Below, piece by piece: positions 1 to 5,143 of a stretch of DNA of 8,749 bases; position 1 is the stretch's first letter, and every line of letters starts with the position of its first letter. The position numbers and the translations under genes were made by a program. Under the pieces are notes generated by a model, which was given only the letters and a program-made list of their open reading frames with translations, did not search any database and was not told where the DNA came from. The DNA is from an uncultured Clostridia bacterium (GTDB lineage Bacteria; Bacillota; Clostridia; Saccharofermentanales; Saccharofermentanaceae), in the NCBI GenBank assembly GCA_946405115.1, contig CAMJGB010000076.1, forward strand, positions 1 through 8,749, in the 5' to 3' direction.

Positions 1-852
1 AAGAAGGAGCCTAAGACAGGAACCTTCAAGCCTGAGGTTGATGTTAATAAGAAGAACGAGAAGCAATATCTGCCGGATTTTCCTTATGACTTTAAGACGG
101 TGCTCTCGGTATTGCTCGTAATATGTGTTCTTGTGTTGGTATGGTTCGTGACATTCCACCCCACGATGCGAATCGATCACATCGAGATCAACGGAAACTA
201 CGAGTTCTCGGATGAGAGAATCATGGACGAGCTTGGAGTTCATATCGGCGACCACATCTTCACACCGACACTGTTCAATGCGATGGCGCTTGAAAGAAGT
301 ACGCCTTATATCCAGGACATTGATGTTCATGTGGATTTCCCTTCGGGACTTGTTATAAACGTTACGGAGAGACACAGACTTGCCTATATACGCGTTCCTG
401 ACGGGTACTGCGTTATCGATGACGAGGGCGTAATACTTGATTTTTGCACATTCGATACAGCCGTTGATGTTCATCCTGTATTGTGCGGACTTGACATTAA
501 CAGCGTAGTAATAGGCCAGAGGACAGATATTACGGAGTCTTTGAAGTTCCGCAAGATGATCCTCGTATTAGGGGCCGTGCTTGATGCGGACAGAAGTTCC
601 ATAAGAAATGACGGCTACAGCTTCTATGACAGTGTTCAGGAGATCCGTGTTGTATCTTCAGGTCTCATCTTCCTTACGGTAGAGCTTCCGGACGGCACAG
701 TCCTTCAGGTTAAGCTTGCGGGAGTCGAGAATATCGACGAGAACATGCAGTGGCTTCTTTATGCTATAAGAGCCGATGCATTCGAAGGATTGCCCGCAGG
801 ATCGCTCGATATGACCGAGGATGAGAAGATATATCGTGCCTATAATACTTAA
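1..852 (+). CDS. ftsQ: Cell division protein FtsQ/DivIB, 5'-truncated
   Basis: Bitopic divisome protein that helps recruit and regulate the septal peptidoglycan synthesis complex (FtsQLB/DivIB-DivIC-FtsL). The frame is open from base 1, so the true start lies upstream of the window. The GTG at 100 would be a poor start because it would remove the cytoplasmic tail. Of the 283 visible residues, about 1-33 are a charged cytoplasmic tail, about 34-51 form one hydrophobic membrane segment (valine/leucine-rich, ending in WFV), about 55-125 match a POTRA domain (starting MRIDHIEINGNYEFSDERI, with the later VINVTERHRLAYI strand), and the rest is the extracellular beta domain with a short acidic tail ending YRAYNT. 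Gene position ahead of ftsZ is typical of division clusters, but no ftsA lies between them. A downstream gap of 177 nt separates it from ftsZ. Family call is firm; naming as FtsQ or DivIB is a matter of convention. Confidence 0.88.
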   Translation, partial: KKEPKTGTFKPEVDVNKKNEKQYLPDFPYDFKTVLSVLLVICVLVLVWFVTFHPTMRIDHIEINGNYEFSDERIMDELGVHIGDHIFTPTLFNAMALERSTPYIQDIDVHVDFPSGLVINVTERHRLAYIRVPDGYCVIDDEGVILDFCTFDTAVDVHPVLCGLDINSVVIGQRTDITESLKFRKMILVLGAVLDADRSSIRNDGYSFYDSVQEIRVVSSGLIFLTVELPDGTVLQVKLAGVENIDENMQWLLYAIRADAFEGLPAGSLDMTEDEKIYRAYNT

Positions 853-866
853 TATTTTAATATTAA
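849..866. repeat. A/T-only inverted repeat at the ftsQ stop codon
   Basis: TTAATATT (849-856), a TT centre, then AATATTAA (859-866) form a perfect palindrome covering the ftsQ stop codon (850-852). It contains no G or C and is not followed by a T-run, so it is a poor intrinsic terminator. It may be incidental to the A/T richness of this gap, or a protein binding site. It is the only hairpin-like element directly after ftsQ. Confidence 0.3.
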
Positions 867-936
867 AGTAATATACCCTAATTGCATTAACTGGAAAAAA
901 AGTTTAACATTAGTGCGGTATAAGTGAAATTATCTA

Positions 937-965
937 TTGTGATAGTACAACATTTAGATTAAAAT
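937..965 (+). promoter_or_regulatory. Predicted sigma-A-type promoter for ftsZ-nrdR
   Basis: A -35-like TTGTGA (937-942; 4 of 6 to TTGACA) and a -10-like TAAAAT (960-965; 5 of 6 to TATAAT) are separated by an ideal 17 nt. Transcription would begin near 972, giving a leader of about 58 nt before the ftsZ ATG at 1030. The stretch lies in the A/T-rich gap and is the best promoter match I find there. TTAACA at 904-909 resembles a second -35 but lacks a good -10 at the right distance. The region is A/T-rich enough for chance -10 matches, so confidence is moderate. Confidence 0.5.
945..960 (+). promoter_or_regulatory. Candidate NrdR box 1 (upstream site)
   Basis: This 16-mer starts GTACAACA. It was aligned by eye to the published NrdR-box consensus acaCwAtATaTwGtgt as I remember it. 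All six strongly conserved positions match (C948, A950, A952, T953, T955, G957) and 10 of 16 overall. It lies in the spacer between the predicted -35 and -10, where a repressor would block RNA polymerase. On its own this degenerate site would be weak evidence. Its exact 31-bp offset from the stronger box at 976 is what makes it credible. Confidence 0.5.
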
Positions 966-975
966 TTATTTGATT

Positions 976-991
976 GTACTATATATAGTAG
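976..991 (+). promoter_or_regulatory. Candidate NrdR box 2 (downstream site)
   Basis: The core CTATATATAG (979-988) matches the NrdR-box core CwAtATaTwG at every position. It lies in a perfect 14-bp palindrome, TACTATATATAGTA (977-990). The full 16-mer matches 12 of 16 consensus positions; only the outermost bases differ. It begins about 4 nt after the predicted transcription start. Its centre is 31 bp, about three helical turns, from the centre of box 1, the spacing known for tandem NrdR boxes. nrdR is encoded in the operon this site would control. A simple A/T palindrome bound by another regulator remains possible. Confidence 0.6.
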
Positions 992-1016
992 ATTGAACTA
1001 TTTTAAGAAGAGACAT

Positions 1017-1021
1017 GGAGG
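1017..1021 (+). promoter_or_regulatory. Ribosome binding site that fixes the ftsZ start
   Basis: GGAGG lies 8 nt before the ATG at 1030, the canonical spacing. The in-frame ATG at 1015 lies just before this motif and has only a weak purine run (AAGAAGAG) ahead of it. The start at 1030 (MSDKRG) is therefore preferred over the one at 1015 (MEDLTMSDKRG). Confidence 0.8.
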
Positions 1022-1029
1022 ATCTGACG

Positions 1030-2454
1030 ATGTCTGATAAAAGAGGATTTGTTCTGGACGAAGATCATTTCGCCACTATTAAGGTAATTGGCTGCGGTGG
1101 CGGAGGATGTAATGCTGTTGACAGAATGATTGACAGCGGAGTTCAGGGAATTGAGTTCATTTCAATCAATAGTGATAATCAGGCACTTGCTAGAACTAAG
1201 TCTTCCATTAAGGTACAGATCGGTGAGAAGGTCACAAGAGGTCTTGGATGCGGAGCTGATCCCAGCATTGGTGAGAGAGCTGCAGAAGAGTCTAAGGACG
1301 AGATCGCCGAGGCTATTTCCAATACAGATATGCTCTTCATCACTGCCGGCATGGGCGGTGGTACAGGAACAGGTTCCGCTCCTGTAGTTGCTCAGATCGC
1401 TCAGGAACTCGGAATCCTCACAGTTGCTGTAGTAACAAGACCTTTCGGATTCGAGGGTGCCAGAAGAGCTCAGAACGCTGAGAAGGGTATCCGTGAACTC
1501 GAGAAGTATGTAGATGCTCTCGTAGTTGTTTCTAACGATAAGCTCCTTGAGGTTGTTGATGACGATACATCCTTCGAGGAAGCATTCAATATGGCAGACC
1601 AGGTATTGAAGTTCGGTGTCGCTGGTATTTCCGACCTCGTAGCTATCCCCGGACTTATCAACCTCGACCTTGCTGACGTAAGAAGAGTAATGACAAAGGC
1701 TGGTATCTGCCACATGGGTATCGGTCGTGCATCTGGCGAGGGCAGAGCTACAGCAGCCGTAAGACAGGCTATCAACTCACCTTTGCTTGATACAACAATC
1801 GAAGGCGCTAACGGCGTAATCATCAACTTCACAGGCGGACGTAACATGAAGCTCCAGGAGATCGACGCAGCTGCTAAGCTCGTTCAGGAGTCTGTTGCAC
1901 CTGAGGCTGAGATCATCGTCGGTGCTGTTATCGATGCATCTCTCGAAGATGAGATCATGATCACAGTTATCGCTTCCGGATTTGATAATTCAATCAATGC
2001 TTCTGCTAACCACAGAGCATCAACATCTATTCTTTCACGTAACAATCCCCAGCTTGTAAGCGAGCCCAGACAGCCCGCTCCTGTTACAACAACAAGCAGA
2101 AGTTCTTACAGCAGCAGACCTGAGCCCGCTCCGGCACCTGCTCAGAGACAGGCTGCTCCGGGATTCTTGTTCGGTGATGATTCTGTAAATTCCCGTGTTC
2201 AGGCAGCTCGTGAGCCTGAGGCAGCAGCTCCTGCTCCTGCACCGGCAGCTGAGCCGGCACCCGCACCTCAGCCCATTCCTACACAGAGCCGCTCATACAC
2301 AATGCCCACACAGCAGCCCGCTCCGGCACCTGCTGCACCCAGCCAGTACGGCGGCAAGCCTCAGGTTAACGTAACCCCTGATGCTGAAGGACCTTCACAG
2401 CCCAGAACAGCTAAGCCCTGGTTCATGTTCGGAAACAAGGACAGCAACCAGTAA
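1030..2454 (+). CDS. ftsZ: Cell division GTPase FtsZ with long Pro/Ala linker
   Basis: Tubulin-like GTPase that polymerises at midcell to form the Z-ring. The 474-residue protein shows the glycine-rich N-terminal loop GCGGGGCNAV (21-30), the tubulin signature GGGTGTG (109-115) that binds GTP phosphates, the VTRPFGFEG strand and the catalytic T7 loop NLDLADV (211-217), where N211, D213 and D216 match the residues that complete the next subunit's active site. The polymerising core ends near residue 325 (ITVIASGFD). A long linker of about 135 residues rich in Pro and Ala follows; most FtsZ linkers are nearer 50. The end is PWFMFGNKDSNQ rather than the usual IPxFLR-type peptide, and a related PGFLFG (377-382) sits inside the linker. 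The start at 1030 is chosen from GGAGG 8 nt upstream; ATG 1015 is the alternative. The stop overlaps nrdR by one base. Identity is certain. Confidence 0.98.
   Translation: MSDKRGFVLDEDHFATIKVIGCGGGGCNAVDRMIDSGVQGIEFISINSDNQALARTKSSIKVQIGEKVTRGLGCGADPSIGERAAEESKDEIAEAISNTDMLFITAGMGGGTGTGSAPVVAQIAQELGILTVAVVTRPFGFEGARRAQNAEKGIRELEKYVDALVVVSNDKLLEVVDDDTSFEEAFNMADQVLKFGVAGISDLVAIPGLINLDLADVRRVMTKAGICHMGIGRASGEGRATAAVRQAINSPLLDTTIEGANGVIINFTGGRNMKLQEIDAAAKLVQESVAPEAEIIVGAVIDASLEDEIMITVIASGFDNSINASANHRASTSILSRNNPQLVSEPRQPAPVTTTSRSSYSSRPEPAPAPAQRQAAPGFLFGDDSVNSRVQAAREPEAAAPAPAPAAEPAPAPQPIPTQSRSYTMPTQQPAPAPAAPSQYGGKPQVNVTPDAEGPSQPRTAKPWFMFGNKDSNQ
2123..2334 (+). repeat. Direct repeat inside the FtsZ linker coding region
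   Basis: An identical 20-bp sequence occurs at 2123-2142 and 2315-2334, offset by 192 nt (64 codons, in frame). Both copies encode PAPAPA (residues 366-371 and 430-435). Further Pro/Ala codon runs lie at about 2220-2275. The repeats suggest that the linker grew by duplication or slippage. Confidence 0.75.
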
Positions 2455-2906
2455 TGAAGTGTCCCAAGTGTGGAGCAGACAACGATAAAGTGATTGATAC
2501 ACGCCCCTCTGATGAGGGGCGTGCCATTAGGCGCAGAAGAGTCTGTATCGAATGTGAGTACAGATATTCGACAACTGAGCGTGCTGAAGTACTTGGCATG
2601 AAGGTCGTTAAGAAGGACGGTACGCGTCAGGATTTCTCGAGAGAGAAGCTTATGGCAGGTCTTGCATCGGCTTGTTCGAAGAGACCGGTATCGAATGCGA
2701 ATCTCGAGAAGATAGTAGATGAGGTCGAGAATGCGCTTAATGATCAGCGTAATCATGAGATCTCAACGAATGCTATCGGCGAGATCGTAATGGAGAGACT
2801 TAAGAAGCTTGATAAGGTCGCATATGTAAGATTCGCTTCCGTATACCGCGACTTTACGGACATTAAGTCTTTCACATCTGAAGTTGAGAAACTAGATAAA
2901 GAATAA
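2454..2906 (+). CDS. nrdR: Transcriptional repressor NrdR of ribonucleotide reductase genes
   Basis: Zinc-ribbon/ATP-cone repressor that senses the dATP/ATP balance and shuts off ribonucleotide reductase genes by binding paired NrdR boxes. The 150-residue length equals the family norm. The N-terminal zinc ribbon has C3, C6, C31 and C34 (CPKC and CIEC), followed by the basic RRRR stretch and the YSTTER segment used for DNA binding. The ATP-cone spans roughly 46-136 (VVKKDGTRQDFSREKL to FASVYRDFTD). The start codon overlaps the ftsZ stop (TAATG); the only ribosome binding match is AAGGA 12 nt away, so translation is probably coupled to ftsZ. A strong hairpin lies at 2500-2523 in its early coding sequence. 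The operon promoter carries NrdR-box-like sites, suggesting autoregulation (inference). No ribonucleotide reductase gene is in the window. Identity is very secure. Confidence 0.97.
   Translation: MKCPKCGADNDKVIDTRPSDEGRAIRRRRVCIECEYRYSTTERAEVLGMKVVKKDGTRQDFSREKLMAGLASACSKRPVSNANLEKIVDEVENALNDQRNHEISTNAIGEIVMERLKKLDKVAYVRFASVYRDFTDIKSFTSEVEKLDKE
2500..2523 (+). other. Strong 10-bp hairpin early in the nrdR coding sequence
   Basis: CACGCCCCTC (2500-2509), loop TGAT, then GAGGGGCGTG (2514-2523) form a perfect 10-bp stem with eight G/C pairs, 46 nt after the nrdR start. There is no following T-run, so it is not an ordinary intrinsic terminator. It encodes parts of the conserved TRPSDEGRA segment but uses CCC and GGG, although the surrounding codons favour other choices for Gly. 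It may act as an mRNA stability or processing element between ftsZ and nrdR, or be incidental. Confidence 0.6.
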
Positions 2907-2916
2907 GGATAATATA

Positions 2917-2923
2917 GGGGAGG
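2917..2923 (+). promoter_or_regulatory. Ribosome binding site of the response regulator gene
   Basis: GGGGAGG (with the GGAGG core at 2919-2923) stands 8 nt before the ATG at 2932, in the 25-nt gap after nrdR. It is the strongest Shine-Dalgarno in the central part of the window and supports independent, efficient translation of the regulator. Confidence 0.8.
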
Positions 2924-2931
2924 AAACTCTT

Positions 2932-3657
2932 ATGGCTAAGAAAGTACTTATTATTGATGATGATGCTGACATCATAGAGCTTGAGAAGCTCTACTTTGAG
3001 AAGGAAGGCTACGAAGTCGTTTCATGCATGCAGGGTGATAAGGCTGTAGCAACTTTCAATGTCACAAAGCCTGATATCATCATCCTCGATCTGATGCTTC
3101 CCGGCATGGACGGAAACGACATTTGCCGCGAGATCAGAAGAGTTTCCGATGTACCTATCATCATGCTCACAGCAAGAACAGATACTCTCGACAGAGTTGT
3201 AGGACTCGAGCTTGGTGCCGATGACTACGTACCTAAGCCTTTCGAGCCGAAGGAGCTTCTTGCAAGAGTTAAGGCAGTCTTGAGAAGAACAGAGAAGACT
3301 GCAGCTGCAGCTCCTGAATCCGAAGCTGCGGAAGAGGGCGGACAGAAGACAGATGTAGTTACATTCCCCGGTCTTACAGTAGATAAGGTTAAGTATGTAG
3401 TTACAGCTGACGGCAAGGAAGTTTACATGCCCCCGAAGGAGCTTGAGCTTTTGTTCTTCCTCGCATCTAATCCTAACCGCGTATATTCAAGAGAGCAGCT
3501 TCTCGAGAATGTATGGGGCTACGATTTCTTCGGTGAGTCCAGAACAGTAGACGTTCACATCAAGAGAATCCGTGAGAAGATCGAGGTTCCCGGTGTTGAG
3601 CGCGAATGGTGCATCAGAACAGTCTGGAGCAGAGGATACAAGTTCGAGACTAAGTGA
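2932..3657 (+). CDS. OmpR/PhoB-family response regulator
   Basis: DNA-binding transcription factor activated by phosphorylation from the kinase encoded next. The 241-residue protein has a receiver domain at about 3-120 with the acidic pair D9/D10, phospho-acceptor D53 (in ILDLMLPGMDG), T80 and the conserved lysine K102 in YVPKPF. An Ala/Glu-rich linker (about 123-142, with four alanines in a row) leads to a winged-helix effector domain at about 146-240, with the family landmarks PPKELELL, VYSREQLLENVWG, RTVDVHIKRIREKI and IRTVWSRGYKF. Length is normal. It has its own strong ribosome binding site, 25 nt downstream of nrdR, and ends 2 nt before the kinase ATG. Target genes cannot be told from the sequence; I do not recognise a specific ortholog and give no symbol. 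Confidence 0.93.
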   Translation: MAKKVLIIDDDADIIELEKLYFEKEGYEVVSCMQGDKAVATFNVTKPDIIILDLMLPGMDGNDICREIRRVSDVPIIMLTARTDTLDRVVGLELGADDYVPKPFEPKELLARVKAVLRRTEKTAAAAPESEAAEEGGQKTDVVTFPGLTVDKVKYVVTADGKEVYMPPKELELLFFLASNPNRVYSREQLLENVWGYDFFGESRTVDVHIKRIREKIEVPGVEREWCIRTVWSRGYKFETK

Positions 3658-3659
3658 TT

Positions 3660-5141
3660 ATGGGTAACTCCTATAAGTACAAGTCAGTCTCTACGGATTT
3701 TGCCGTATTCCTGAATACGTTTCTTATCATAAGCACAGTAATAGTTTTTGCTGTGCTTATTTTTATCTCGTATCAGAATATCAACAACGAGTACATCGGT
3801 AACTCGATGTCTAATTCTGCGAGCCTTTGTGCCGATGCTGCGTCAGATTATCTGCTTCTAAGTGAGAATGCAGATGATGCGGATGTGGAAATGCTCATGA
3901 ACATCTACATTCGTTCGAACATTCTGGCGGATAACGGTGCTGTGTACATCGTAGCCCCTGATTCGAGAATCCTTTATTCCAACAACTGGGCATTGCAGGA
4001 AGTTGATGTAACCTCAACCATCAAGCTTGCGATAAATGAGGTAGCTTCAAAACCTACTGAGACATTCCAGGAATACTATGAGACCTCTGCGACAGGCGGA
4101 TATATCGTTACAGCAAGGAAGATTGATAACAACGATCTTTATGCTGTTGTTATCACCGAGACGAATGCTTCATACTTTGTAAACGAATATCTCTCGCTCA
4201 TTTTCTATCCTGTACTCGTATCGATGGTCGCCGCGATTGCCCTGTTTATCGGATTTATCGGACTTACGATCAGACCTCTTCGTAATATCTCGAAGACTGT
4301 ATCAAAGGTTGCCGAGGGTGACCTTACTGCAAGAGTTGATGAGAAATATACACATACCGGCGACAGCACCGGAATGCTTACGCTGTCTTCAGACCTTACG
4401 GACATGGCACGCGACGTTAATGCCATGATTGAGGTTCTTGAGAACCAGGAAAATGACCGTGCAATCTTCATCTCATCGGTTGCACACGATATCAGGACTC
4501 CTCTTACATCCATAAACGGCTTTGTAACTGCCATGATGGACGGTACGATCCCTCCTGAGCTTTATGAGAAGTATCTTACGAAGATCAAGAATGAGGTCGA
4601 TAAGATCAGATCACTTGTTGTCTCCATGACAGAAGCGTCATCTTTGTCTCATGTAGACCCTGAACTCATGGACGAATTTGACCTCAAGGAGGCTGTCGAA
4701 GAGCTCGAATCCGAGCTTGAACCTCAGCTTAAGGCGAAGAATATTACCTTCGAGTCAAGGATCGACGAAGAGGGCGGAACCAAGGTCTACGGAGAGATCC
4801 AAATGCTGTGCAGAGTTCTGCTTAACATTGTTACAAACGCAATAAAATTCACGCCTGAGGGCGGTAAGATAATTCTGTCGTCAAGAATGTACAAGAACAA
4901 GGCGAGGATCATTACGGTCGAGGATTCAGGCCCCGGAGTAGAGCCTGAGAAGCGTCAGAGAGTGTTCGAGAGCTTCTATAAGACAGACCCTTCACGTAAG
5001 CAGGAAGGATTCGGTCTCGGACTTTACATCTGTAAGCAGATCCTCGTCGGTCACGATCAGATGATCCGTCTCGATGAGAGCCGTGAACTCGGCGGCGCGA
5101 TGTTTATCTTTACATTCCCGATCCCTCCCGAGAGAGGTTGA
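3660..5141 (+). CDS. Membrane sensor histidine kinase
   Basis: Partner kinase of the preceding regulator, expected in the cytoplasmic membrane. The 493-residue protein has TM1 at about 14-37, an extracytoplasmic sensor of about 140 residues (38-177; segment AVYIVAPDSRILYSNNW looks PAS/Cache-like), TM2 at about 178-204, a HAMP region from about 205 to 262 with a short insertion, a dimerisation helix with phospho-accepting H276 (SVAHDIRTPL), and a HATPase domain with N-box N389/N393, G1 box DSGPGV (D422), F box VFESFYK and G2 box GFGLGL (450-455). All catalytic motifs look intact. Start chosen: ATG 3660, two nt after the regulator stop; GTG 3654 overlapping that stop is the alternative. No clear ribosome binding site precedes either, which suggests coupled translation. 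The signal is unknown. A terminator-like hairpin lies in the TM1 coding region. Confidence 0.92.
   Translation: MGNSYKYKSVSTDFAVFLNTFLIISTVIVFAVLIFISYQNINNEYIGNSMSNSASLCADAASDYLLLSENADDADVEMLMNIYIRSNILADNGAVYIVAPDSRILYSNNWALQEVDVTSTIKLAINEVASKPTETFQEYYETSATGGYIVTARKIDNNDLYAVVITETNASYFVNEYLSLIFYPVLVSMVAAIALFIGFIGLTIRPLRNISKTVSKVAEGDLTARVDEKYTHTGDSTGMLTLSSDLTDMARDVNAMIEVLENQENDRAIFISSVAHDIRTPLTSINGFVTAMMDGTIPPELYEKYLTKIKNEVDKIRSLVVSMTEASSLSHVDPELMDEFDLKEAVEELESELEPQLKAKNITFESRIDEEGGTKVYGEIQMLCRVLLNIVTNAIKFTPEGGKIILSSRMYKNKARIITVEDSGPGVEPEKRQRVFESFYKTDPSRKQEGFGLGLYICKQILVGHDQMIRLDESRELGGAMFIFTFPIPPERG
3729..3764 (+). terminator. Terminator-like hairpin inside the kinase gene
   Basis: ATAAGCACAG (3729-3738) and CTGTGCTTAT (3751-3760) are perfect 10-bp inverted arms, 12 nt apart. 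In RNA the stem can extend inward by one U-G and two A-U pairs, leaving a 6-nt loop. TTTTAT follows directly. This has the form of a weak-to-moderate intrinsic terminator about 70-105 nt into the kinase coding region. T-rich codons for TM1 could produce the tail by chance, so a function in attenuating kinase expression relative to the regulator is only inferred. Confidence 0.35.
5131..5137 (+). promoter_or_regulatory. Ribosome binding site that fixes the nth start
   Basis: AGAGAGG, inside the last codons of the kinase gene, is 6 nt before ATG 5144. This supports the ATG over the in-frame TTG at 5138, which would touch the motif directly. Confidence 0.65.
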
Positions 5142-5143
5142 TA

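Noticed and set aside
100..102. GTG 100 as the ftsQ start
   Set aside because: The frame is open to base 1 with a lysine/glutamate-rich sequence typical of the cytoplasmic tail, and no ribosome binding site precedes the GTG.
882..924. Alternative promoter using TTGCAT (882-887) and TATAAG (919-924)
   Set aside because: The spacing is 31 nt, far outside the 16-19 nt range, and nothing like a -35 lies at the proper distance from TATAAG.
1162..1713. 183-codon open frame on the minus strand inside ftsZ
   Set aside because: It lies wholly antisense to a certain, highly conserved ftsZ. Its Ser/Cys-rich translation resembles no family, as expected from the reverse frame of strongly biased codons.
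3299..3310. Palindrome CTGCAGCTGCAG in the response regulator gene
   Set aside because: It comes from alanine codons in the interdomain linker; low-complexity coding explains it.
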